A stretch of DNA of 20,224 nt from Bacillota bacterium (lineage in GTDB: Bacteria > Bacillota > Clostridia > Saccharofermentanales > Fastidiosipilaceae): assembly GCA_023388205.1 (NCBI GenBank), contig JAEWGS010000088.1, positions 1 to 20,224 on the forward strand, in the 5' to 3' direction. Numbering within the stretch: position 1 is the stretch's first letter; the number at the start of each line of letters is the position of its first letter. A program made the position numbers and the translations under genes. Below are positions 14,367 through 20,224 of this stretch, piece after piece. A model generated the notes under the pieces. That model was not told where the DNA came from and ran no database searches. It was given only the letters and a program-made list of their open reading frames with translations.

Positions 14367-16262
14367 CTAGCCCTTCGATCCGACGTAGAGCGCAGGCGCA
14401 CTTTCTGTCGCTTCATCTTCGTCCGGCAAGTCACCCTGCTGATCGATATATTTTTCTACCTCATCTAAAATCGAGTCTCGAACTAGTTCTTTTTGCAATA
14501 ACCACTCGCGACAAAAGCCGATCTGGTCCGTGATCACGCCATCTGCACCATTTTCATAAGCGCGACTCAAAGACGCTTCATCATTGATCATCCAAACAAA
14601 AACGATCTTGCCTCGAGCTTGCAAATCTGCGATGCGTTTCGCCGTCGCAAAACTTTCCTCAAGCATGTAAAACTCGTGTTCCAGCCCCGTATCAACTGAA
14701 CCGTACGCCAAGGGCAAAATATAAGCGGTTTGAACGCCTGGTATCTTTTTCCTCGCGTAGTCTAAAGCTTTTTCATTTAACGAGCTCAAAATACAGCGAT
14801 TCTTGTAGGGGCTTGCCTCCAAGACCTTGGCGGTCTGATCGACGAGTTCTTCCTCATCTCCACTAGGTTTAAGCTCAATGTTAAGCAAAACGCGTCCTTT
14901 AATTTCTTCTAAAAATTCAGATAGCAAAGGCAGCTTTTCATCGGGGAATTTACTTTCAAAGCCTTTGTTGATCTTCAGCTGTCGCGTTTCCTCATAGCTT
15001 AAATCCTGCGGACGTTGATTCACCCCAGCCGTTCGTCTATACGTCGAATCATGCAATAAAATCACTTGGCCGTCTTTTGTCAATTGCACGTCAATTTCGA
15101 TACTCTCCGCCCCATGCTTCAAGGCTACGTCAATAGATGAAAGCGAATTCTCCGGCGCATCGTCCCCCGCACCGCGGTGCCCCATGACCAAAGGAACGGG
15201 ACGGAAAAGCTGAAAGGCGGCCTGCTCTTCCCCTCTAAACGAAAGAAAATAACCTCTGCCCAAGAGCCAAAGCAAAGTACAAATCAAGAAAAAGCTCAAC
15301 GTCTTCACCGAAGCTTTGGTCGGCGCGAAAAATCTTTGGTATTTCAATAATTTCGGATTGCGAATCTGAACTGGCTGCGGCTTGTATTCAAGCGCAAGGC
15401 CTTCTTTTTTCACAAGAAGCGTCACCAAGCGAATCCAACACAGGAAGAAAAATAAATCCACAAAGAAGTGCCAAGCTTCCACCGCCGCCCGCAAAATACC
15501 CCAGCGCAGTAAAAGCCAGTCCGAGTCCAATTCTTGCACCGTCAAAGGTGTGAGCAACAGTGGGATGAGCCAAGAACTCGCCAATTGAAAAAGGAAAAAA
15601 GCCAACTGAATCAGCGCGCTCACCAATAAGAGTTGTCCAAAGTAAGGGCGAGTCAAGGCGAGCGCCTCTTTTGCCGCTTGCTTGAAGCTCACTTTATTAA
15701 AAAGGAAAAGATGAAAAATAGGGGCGAAAGCCGCAGACAAAATGACGCAAACGACAATCAGCAAAACAAAAGGGATCCAGAGGCGCTGATCTGAGTAAAT
15801 CGCTTTGGTGATGAAAGTCGGTATCGGCGCATTGACTAAAAAATGCTGGGCGAAACGGTACGGATTTCCTGGGAGATACAAGAGCAAAAACAAAAGCATG
15901 GGCCAGTTTTTCGGTAAGAAAATCCGAGACGAAGCAGCAATGATGTGCGGAAGTCCTTTGAGCGAGGTCAAAAAGCTTGTTTCAAAAGTCGCCACGCCTA
16001 GAAGATATCCGTACTGAGAACAATAGACCAAAGCGAGGGTCAAAATTTCAATCCCAAAAATCAAAAGGTAGGGGATCGTCAAAACCTGCCTTAAATTATC
16101 TAAGCGCAGGTAGCGGACGCCCCCGATATCCAAAGAAAAACGGAAGGCCAAGATAAGCAGCGGTAAAAGCAAAACTTGCAGCATCACCTTCCATAATCCG
16201 GCACTTATCATCAGGTGCCGCGGTGCTCTTTTATCTGAAATAAAACGCTGCAAAAGTTCCAT
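14367..16262 (-). CDS. Membrane-anchored glycerophosphodiester phosphodiesterase
   Basis: 631 residues. Residues 1-340 hold about seven or more membrane helices, matching the 'glycerophosphoryl diester phosphodiesterase membrane domain' architecture. The GDPD domain follows with GHRGAGDDAPENS (361-373; His362, Arg363, Glu371), IEIDVQLTKDG (388-398; Glu389, Asp391), LLHDS (His404) and NIELKP (Glu463), so all catalytic and metal residues are present. It hydrolyses glycerophosphodiesters to sn-glycerol-3-phosphate plus alcohol; in Bacillota, lipoteichoic-acid-derived substrates are also possible. The last GDPD helix precedes the last membrane segment's partner at 323-341, so the catalytic domain should sit on one defined side. 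The short acidic tail is ASP/GLU-rich (DLPDEDEATES). Start ATG with GAAGG 5-6 bp upstream. Confidence 0.93.
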   Translation of the reverse strand: MELLQRFISDKRAPRHLMISAGLWKVMLQVLLLPLLILAFRFSLDIGGVRYLRLDNLRQVLTIPYLLIFGIEILTLALVYCSQYGYLLGVATFETSFLTSLKGLPHIIAASSRIFLPKNWPMLLFLLLYLPGNPYRFAQHFLVNAPIPTFITKAIYSDQRLWIPFVLLIVVCVILSAAFAPIFHLFLFNKVSFKQAAKEALALTRPYFGQLLLVSALIQLAFFLFQLASSWLIPLLLTPLTVQELDSDWLLLRWGILRAAVEAWHFFVDLFFFLCWIRLVTLLVKKEGLALEYKPQPVQIRNPKLLKYQRFFAPTKASVKTLSFFLICTLLWLLGRGYFLSFRGEEQAAFQLFRPVPLVMGHRGAGDDAPENSLSSIDVALKHGAESIEIDVQLTKDGQVILLHDSTYRRTAGVNQRPQDLSYEETRQLKINKGFESKFPDEKLPLLSEFLEEIKGRVLLNIELKPSGDEEELVDQTAKVLEASPYKNRCILSSLNEKALDYARKKIPGVQTAYILPLAYGSVDTGLEHEFYMLEESFATAKRIADLQARGKIVFVWMINDEASLSRAYENGADGVITDQIGFCREWLLQKELVRDSILDEVEKYIDQQGDLPDEDEATESAPALYVGSKG

Positions 16263-16303
16263 ATTCGCCTTCTTTCTTCTATGTCGCCCTTCGAGTGCAA
16301 ATC

Positions 16304-16332
16304 ATCCTTACACTTTAGCAAAAGCGGATCAA
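16304..16332 (-). promoter_or_regulatory. Candidate promoter for the phosphodiesterase operon
   Basis: Minus strand TTGATC (16332-16327), 17 bp, AAGGAT (16309-16304). It sits directly after the ribU terminator and 42 bp before the start codon. The -10 is weak. Confidence 0.35.
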
Positions 16333-16335
16333 AAA

Positions 16336-16374
16336 AAGCATAAAAAAGGCTTTCTCCTATGGAAAGAAAGCCTT
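16336..16374 (-). terminator. Rho-independent terminator after ribU
   Basis: On the minus strand AAGGCTTTCT (16374-16365) pairs with AGAAAGCCTT (16355-16346), followed by TTTTATGC and a further T-run. It lies about 85 bp past the ribU stop. The stretch between ribU and this hairpin (16375-16458) is non-coding, with no other visible feature. Confidence 0.88.
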
Positions 16375-16458
16375 GTGTGAGAACGTTTCTTGTACCCGCC
16401 CGCGCACCTTAGCCCTGAGTGTGCGGGCGTCTGCCTCATGCATGCGCGCATCTGCGCT

Positions 16459-17139
16459 TTAACGGTGCAAGAGGAAATAAATCACCGCGCAGCTCGTCAA
16501 GAATAAAAAGGCACCGATCGCGTAAGAAAAAATGCGCTCTTTTTTCGCGCGCTGTCCTTCCACAGGCATATCAAGGGAAAGACTTTTCAGTCCCATCTGA
16601 TTTAAGGCAAAAGAAACAGGTCGGTAGAGTAAAAGCAAGAGGCCCGCATTGAGGAAGCCTTTGAGTAAATTAAAAGGCAAAAGGATGGGCACAATCATCG
16701 GCAAGACCTTATCGAGCGTCGTATTCAAAAACACCGGCGTCAAAATGATGTTCCACAAAAGTGCCACCACGGTTAATGACACGACGGACAAGAAAAGACC
16801 TAGGAGTAAATTTCTAAATTGCGCACGCCGCTTGCCGCGATAGAGAAAAACCGTCGGCATGATAAAAAACAAGCTTGTCAGCAAGTTGAGGAAAAAGCCG
16901 ATCAGACCCGTTGAACCTTTGATGGCAAGCTCTAAGACACAGGCGATCAGCGAAGCGCCCAGACCGACAAAAGGCCCAAAGAGCAAGCCGCCCAAAGTCA
17001 AAATGACATCTTTGGGTTCATACGTTAAGAAACTGACGAAAAGACCGGGGACTCGAATAAAAAGCGAGACAATCAAGGCCAAAGCGCCCAACATCGCGGT
17101 GATCGCGAGCTTTTGATGACGTTGTTGCACCTGGTTCAT
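16459..17139 (-). CDS. ribU: Riboflavin ECF transporter S-component
   Basis: Substrate-binding membrane subunit of an energy-coupling-factor transporter, which works with shared EcfA/A'/T proteins encoded elsewhere. 226 residues, about six membrane helices. Family-like features are the N-terminal KLAITAMLGALALIVSL with small residues for EcfT docking, the loop LTYEPKDVILTLGGLLFGP, and FNLLKGFLNAGLLLLL near 156-171. The FMN riboswitch directly upstream makes riboflavin or FMN the substrate. A frame extension to 17187 exists, but it is encoded by the riboswitch terminator. A perfect AGGAGG 6 bp before ATG 17139 fixes the start. A 30-residue hydrophilic stretch (182-202) precedes the last helix. 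Confidence 0.9.
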   Translation of the reverse strand: MNQVQQRHQKLAITAMLGALALIVSLFIRVPGLFVSFLTYEPKDVILTLGGLLFGPFVGLGASLIACVLELAIKGSTGLIGFFLNLLTSLFFIMPTVFLYRGKRRAQFRNLLLGLFLSVVSLTVVALLWNIILTPVFLNTTLDKVLPMIVPILLPFNLLKGFLNAGLLLLLYRPVSFALNQMGLKSLSLDMPVEGQRAKKERIFSYAIGAFLFLTSCAVIYFLLHR

Positions 17140-17149
17140 GGTGCACCTC

Positions 17150-17195
17150 CTAAAATAAAAAATCCACATCCGATGTGCAAAAATCATCGGCGTGG
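17150..17195 (-). terminator. Riboswitch-controlled transcription terminator
   Basis: On the minus strand CCAC-G-CCGATG (17195 onward) pairs with CATCGG-AT-GTGG (ending 17164), then ATTTTTTATTTT. It ends just before the ribU ribosome binding site, so a terminated RNA would lack the gene. This is the likely off-state of the FMN riboswitch. Confidence 0.8.
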
Positions 17196-17245
17196 TTTTT
17201 CGAAGTGCTCCATTTGGATCAGGTCGTCTGACCTGTCCTATCGGT

Positions 17246-17443
17246 GCAAAGTCTCAACCATCTTCTACCATCCAGACTCTAACTGTCGGTGCTGGAATTG
17301 CACCAGCTCCTGAAAAAGATGCATTCGCGAAACGCAAGCATGCATTTGCTTTCACTTCGCGTCTTCATCTTCATACCTGCACATAACGTGCTCGCGGACT
17401 ATCACCGCCGATCGGGAATTTCACCCTGCCCCGAAGACTTCGC
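17246..17443 (-). promoter_or_regulatory. FMN riboswitch (RFN element)
   Basis: Read on the minus strand, the aptamer core is unmistakable: CTTCGGGGCAGGGTGAAATT (from 17436), then CCCGATCGGCGGTGATAGTC, CGCGAGC, the second half GGTGCAATTCCAGCACCGAC, AGTTAGAGTCTGGATG and AGAAGAT (ending 17260). P1 is GTCTTC (17438-17433) with GAAGAT (17265-17260). The arm between CGCGAGC and GAGCTGG is unusually long, 80 nt (17389-17310). A second, longer pairing GCGAAGTCT (17443-17435) with AGACTTTGC (17254-17246) overlaps the 5' strand of P1 and could be the alternative helix. It controls ribU through the downstream terminator. Confidence 0.96.
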
Positions 17444-17463
17444 ATATTAAGATGTTGTGTTGG

Positions 17464-17492
17464 AGTTTGACGCTTCTTGTAAGGCCTGTCAA
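17464..17492 (-). promoter_or_regulatory. Promoter for the riboswitch-ribU transcript
   Basis: Minus strand perfect -35 TTGACA (17492-17487), 17 bp, CAAACT (17469-17464) as a weak -10. It lies about 20 bp before the aptamer, a normal distance. The rest of 17493-17620, up to the alkyltransferase stop, shows no gene. It contains two GGATCC-centred short similarities only. Confidence 0.5.
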
Positions 17493-17620
17493 TGATAAGA
17501 ATCACGTTTTGATGACTTTTTTTATTAAGAAGGATCCGCTGGACAGAATGCATTCGTAAAGCTGCGCTGGATCCAAACCATTGAACTAGAAGCGCTGCGC
17601 TCGATACGTTCTACTTCGAC

Positions 17621-18922
17621 TTAGAATTTGTCATCACTGAAGTCTCGCTCTTTTGCATCACTTGAAGACACGCGCCGAGGCACCTCTTTTGCAAAATCTT
17701 CAAAGCGACCCGTACCGCCGCGCGCACGAAATGACTCATAACTCAACAAACGTTCTTTGAGCTCAACGCCGCCTCCGCTCGAAAAGCCAACCATCTTTTG
17801 TCCCTGCCCCAAAACCCGATGACAAGGCACGATCAATGGCCAAGGATTTCTGGCCACAGCCTGCCCGACGGCTCTGGCATAAGCGCTCGCCCGTTTGGTC
17901 TGAAGACTCTCAGCTAAATCCAGATAGGTCAAAGTCTCGCCGAAAGGAATCTCTTGAATTTTCGTCCAAATCTCTCGATCAAAACTACGCCCTTGACTAA
18001 AATCTAAAAATTCCAACGGCCAGTCCGGGCGACGCAAGCCAGACACATAGTCTTTCAAAGCATTTTGGCAGCGCAGCAAAATATAGCGTTCCCGCTCGCC
18101 CAACTCTTTTTCATCCACGCTCAAGACTGGCTGTTCCGAACGTGCGGCACGCATGTGCCCGCGTTCATCACAGAGCCCCAGTTCATAAAAAAGCGAGAAG
18201 GTCTCAGCGTTCGACATATCTTGCCCCACTTGCAAGAGCTCGGTTCGTCCCAGCATGCCCTTTTCTCTATCAAGATGTAAGAGCATCCAACCGCCTGGCA
18301 TCGGCAGGCAAGCCAAGGCACGCTGCCACACCTTTTGGTTCAAAGACCAAATCGGCATGATGTAAGTTGAAAGCGGGCCCTGTCTAGAAGGGAATGTTTC
18401 TTTTTCCTTAAAACCCAAAGCCTTGAGCAAGGGTCCTACACAAGCGTTTGAAACAGGCCCCACCCACACATAATCGGTCTTTGGCGAAAAGCGCATAACT
18501 AAATCCAGAAGTTGATTCTGAAAATCTTGGATGAGCTTTTCGGTCAAAAGAGCAGCGTCAAAATTTGGACTAAAAAAGAAATCCAATTGCAAAATTTCAT
18601 CCCGGCCCCGGCGCAAGGCAAAGCCGAGCATCGTCTTTCTTTTTCTCGTCCTCCTCTTGCTGCGCTCTGTATTCTCTGCAAACGTGACCTCAGAATCGAC
18701 GCTAAATGCTGCATCAGAGGGTGCCGCAGAAGATGCGTTAGAGGATGCCTCAGAAGTCGGATCCAGAGATTTCGGAGATTCCAGCTCAAGCAAGCGCAAA
18801 GCACAACATTCCGGCGCACAGTCCGAAAGGGATCTGGCCTGTCCTAAAGCGCTGGCATCTGCAGCATTTAATTGAGATTCTAGTGATCGCCAATTTTCTT
18901 TTCGACCTTTAACCCAGCGCAA
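17621..18922 (-). CDS. O6-alkylguanine-DNA alkyltransferase with long unusual N-terminal extension
   Basis: Suicide DNA-repair protein that moves alkyl groups from O6-guanine to its own cysteine. 433 residues, against about 150-180 for ordinary Ogt. The alkyltransferase part is about 210-400: MLLHLDREKGMLGRTELLQ, then LKDYVSGLRRPDWPLEFLDF, and the active core FGETLTYLDLA (Tyr333), YARAVGQAVARNP (Arg350, Asn359), IVPCHRVLG with nucleophile Cys367, and LKERLLSYE (Glu396). All key residues are present. Upstream, residues 50-95 are a Ser/Ala/Glu low-complexity and basic stretch (RSKRRTRKRK). Residues ~98-192 end in VGPLLKALGFKEKETF, which resembles the last strand/helix of GNAT acetyltransferases. 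The start is TTG 18922 after GGAGGAGGG; no in-frame ATG exists until residue 98. Confidence 0.88.
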   Translation of the reverse strand: MRWVKGRKENWRSLESQLNAADASALGQARSLSDCAPECCALRLLELESPKSLDPTSEASSNASSAAPSDAAFSVDSEVTFAENTERSKRRTRKRKTMLGFALRRGRDEILQLDFFFSPNFDAALLTEKLIQDFQNQLLDLVMRFSPKTDYVWVGPVSNACVGPLLKALGFKEKETFPSRQGPLSTYIMPIWSLNQKVWQRALACLPMPGGWMLLHLDREKGMLGRTELLQVGQDMSNAETFSLFYELGLCDERGHMRAARSEQPVLSVDEKELGERERYILLRCQNALKDYVSGLRRPDWPLEFLDFSQGRSFDREIWTKIQEIPFGETLTYLDLAESLQTKRASAYARAVGQAVARNPWPLIVPCHRVLGQGQKMVGFSSGGGVELKERLLSYESFRARGGTGRFEDFAKEVPRRVSSSDAKERDFSDDKF

Positions 18923-19240
18923 AACACACCCTCCTCCCCTCCTCTATGTCACTCGTGAGGCATGATTTGCAAGCAAAGCATCGCCAAAAACACAGTCTGT
19001 CAGCACGTCATATCCGTGCTTCTTATCAGATCATCTGGTCAATGCCCTTTACGAAACTTGCTGTCCGCTTTCTCGATCAGGACGTCCGACGCAACAAGTC
19101 GTGCTGTCTCAAACGCCTGCGCCACCTCATAGCGGCAACTGAAACGCAAAGCTTGAGCACGCGTACAAAATTTCATGCAGCTCACAAGAAGAGTTAGGTC
19201 AGTTTTAACAACGATGTTACACAATTAACGTTTCTCTGAA
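18923..19240. other. Intergenic region with short inverted repeats
   Basis: No convincing gene; an 83-codon plus-strand frame (18946-19197) has no ribosome binding site and a random-looking product. Visible structure: TTTGC-aa-GCAAA (about 18967-18978), AGCACG (19002-19007) with CGTGCT (19015-19020), and the palindrome CAGATCATCTG (19027-19037). All lie upstream of the minus-strand alkyltransferase gene and could be control sites. No clear promoter for that gene was found, though TTGACC occurs on the minus strand near 19044-19039. Confidence 0.4.
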
Positions 19241-19270
19241 TAGACAGCATTTAGGTAAATTCTATACAAT
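19241..19270 (+). promoter_or_regulatory. Promoter for the secreted protein gene
   Basis: TAGACA (19241-19246), 18 bp, TACAAT (19265-19270), 35 bp before the ATG. Both hexamers are one mismatch from consensus. Confidence 0.6.
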
Positions 19271-19305
19271 GACTGCACACGAGCACAGATGAAAGGAGTT
19301 TCAAG

Positions 19306-20058
19306 ATGTTTCAGATCAAACGAAGCCGCGGCCTGCGTCACCTTGCTTTAGGCCTCTCTCTGTCGCTTCTCCTCTTCCACGGATTCAATTTCAATGTGCA
19401 CGCAGAGGAAGCAGAGGTCCTCCCCGATGGGGTCAGTCCTTCTGAGCAAAATTCAACGGAAACGGATCTTCCTCGATTGAGCGACGAACAAAAGAGCGAT
19501 CTCGCTCATACTTTGCGTGAAATCTCACAACGCAAAATCATCGAAACGGATCGCAATGAACAGGGGCAACGTCGTTTCCTCCTCGAAGATGGTGCGCAGC
19601 TCATCGAGTTGCAGCTCCCCCCCAGCCTTGATGCTTCCAAAGATGAAGGCGACGCTGCAACGCCGCCAAAACCCCAAAATCAAGTTTCACGCCACATTTC
19701 AGGCGAGGGCATCGAAGAATTGGGTCGGGTTTACGCCGCTAAAGTCCTGGAGCCTGCCGAACCTTTGCGCCCTGAGCAAGACGGCCTCACCCAGATTGTT
19801 CCTGTTGAAATTCAGCTCAAGAGTCTCTCCTTAAATACGGAGGTTTTACCTCAGTTTTGGGCTCAAGCCGGACTTCAAGATGCCGTCGAACTGTATTACA
19901 AGCAAAACCTGGGGCTCAATCCCGTCAAATCCGCAATCAACCGCGTCATCTTTTTGCCGGTTTATAAACATTATCGCTATCAAAATGTGGATATTTACGT
20001 CCCCTGGCGCTTGGAGGCTTTTCTCTACATCGAAGCCGAAGCAAAATCGCCGTCTTAA
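19306..20058 (+). CDS. Secreted protein of unknown function
   Basis: 250 residues; I do not recognise a family. Residues 1-33 form a clear signal peptide: basic start (KRSRGLRH), hydrophobic core LALGLSLSLLLFHGF, and a likely signal-peptidase-I cut after VHA. There is no lipobox cysteine, and the mature protein has no Cys and no C-terminal anchor or LPxTG. The mature part starts with an acidic, Ser/Glu-rich stretch to about 58. A mixed charged region follows (DEQKSDLAHTLREISQRK), then a Pro-rich linker near 118-127. The C-terminal half (140-245) is more regular, alternating hydrophobic strands (TQIVPVEIQL, AINRVIFLPVYKHYRY, VDIYVPWRLEAFLYIEAE). The ribosome binding site GAAAGGAG is well placed. 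Monocistronic, with its own promoter and terminator. Confidence 0.8.
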   Translation: MFQIKRSRGLRHLALGLSLSLLLFHGFNFNVHAEEAEVLPDGVSPSEQNSTETDLPRLSDEQKSDLAHTLREISQRKIIETDRNEQGQRRFLLEDGAQLIELQLPPSLDASKDEGDAATPPKPQNQVSRHISGEGIEELGRVYAAKVLEPAEPLRPEQDGLTQIVPVEIQLKSLSLNTEVLPQFWAQAGLQDAVELYYKQNLGLNPVKSAINRVIFLPVYKHYRYQNVDIYVPWRLEAFLYIEAEAKSPS

Positions 20059-20097
20059 AACCCACGCAGTTCCAAACTTAATAACGAATAAAAATTC

Positions 20098-20133
20098 AAA
20101 AGGAGCTGTCTCAAAAGAGATGGCTCCTTTTTG
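20098..20133 (+). terminator. Rho-independent terminator after the secreted protein gene
   Basis: AAAGGAGC-TG-TCTC, loop AAAA, GAGA-TG-GCTCCTTTTT: two stem blocks around a symmetric TG/TG mismatch, ending in a T-run. It lies 40 bp after the stop codon. Confidence 0.8.
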
Positions 20134-20152
20134 TATGGGAGAAAAGGAAAAA

Positions 20153-20213
20153 ACGAGCTACAAAGAGCTCGTCAATCCTGTAAAATGTTTGTGTGAAAAA
20201 ACTAAATTTACAG
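20153..20213. repeat. Two inverted repeats at the window end, possible mobile-element edge
   Basis: ACGAGCT (20153-20159) pairs with AGCTCGT (20166-20172). CTGTAAA (20178-20184) pairs with TTTACAG (20207-20213). The stretch TGTAAAATGTTTGTGTGAAAA is reminiscent of ends of IS256-type elements, but no transposase is in the window and the resemblance is from memory only. Confidence 0.3.
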
Positions 20214-20224
20214 TCTGAATATAG

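Noticed and set aside
17140..17187. 16-residue N-terminal extension of ribU
   Set aside because: Encoded by the riboswitch terminator hairpin; AGGAGG points to ATG 17139.
18946..19197. 83-codon plus-strand frame between the alkyltransferase and the secreted protein
   Set aside because: No ribosome binding site, basic random-looking product, no promoter directly upstream.
19880..20218. 112-codon plus-strand frame overlapping the secreted protein gene and its terminator
   Set aside because: Runs in another frame through the gene and through the terminator hairpin; no ribosome binding site.

Overview
The window looks like chromosomal DNA of a Bacillota (Firmicutes) bacterium with roughly balanced base composition. 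The reasons are strong AGGAGG-type ribosome binding sites, several TTG/GTG starts, an FMN riboswitch with a rho-independent terminator ahead of an ECF-type riboflavin transporter gene, and a glucuronide-utilisation locus of the kind found in gut- or host-associated Firmicutes. I cannot name the species. No tRNA, rRNA, CRISPR array, prophage or intact insertion sequence is visible; the last ~70 bases may be the edge of a mobile element.

Layout. 1-1953 (minus): dGTP triphosphohydrolase-like HD protein followed one base later by the start of a membrane-anchored phospholipase-D-like protein that runs off the window. 2076-2498 (plus): FluC/CrcB fluoride channel, divergent from dgt. 2775-5014 (plus): a small multi-pass membrane protein overlapping by ATGA with a divergent MurE-like ligase. 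5171-6400 (plus): M29 aminopeptidase, convergent with the next unit and separated from it by a 14-bp-stem bidirectional terminator. 6473-9684 (minus): GPH-family sugar transporter then beta-glucuronidase, a two-gene operon divergent from an AraC-family regulator (9904-11157). Clustered TGTGC half-sites lie in the intergenic region. 11170-11904 (minus): class-I glutamine-amidotransferase-like (C26) hydrolase. 12043-16262 (minus): membrane-anchored glycerophosphodiester phosphodiesterase, MATE transporter and EstA-like esterase, probably co-transcribed. 16459-17492 (minus): promoter, FMN riboswitch, terminator and ribU. 17621-18922 (minus): O6-alkylguanine-DNA alkyltransferase with a long unusual N-terminal extension. 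19306-20058 (plus): secreted protein of unknown function with its own promoter and terminator.

How genes work together. The clearest functional unit is glucuronide uptake (GPH symporter), intracellular hydrolysis (beta-glucuronidase) and presumed control by the divergent AraC regulator. The second clear unit is riboflavin uptake under FMN feedback. The best candidate for something not described is the translationally coupled membrane protein plus MurE-like ligase. The ligase keeps the ATP-binding Mur core but has lost the amino-acid-recognition (DNPR) and GKGHE signatures. The alkyltransferase with a low-complexity and possibly GNAT-like N-terminal part is the second candidate. A recurring minor theme is short, young-looking tandem repeats (11, 12 and 14 bp units) in coding and non-coding DNA.

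Start codons were adjusted where the ribosome binding site clearly points to an internal start (dgt, Mur ligase, aminopeptidase, esterase, MATE, ribU).
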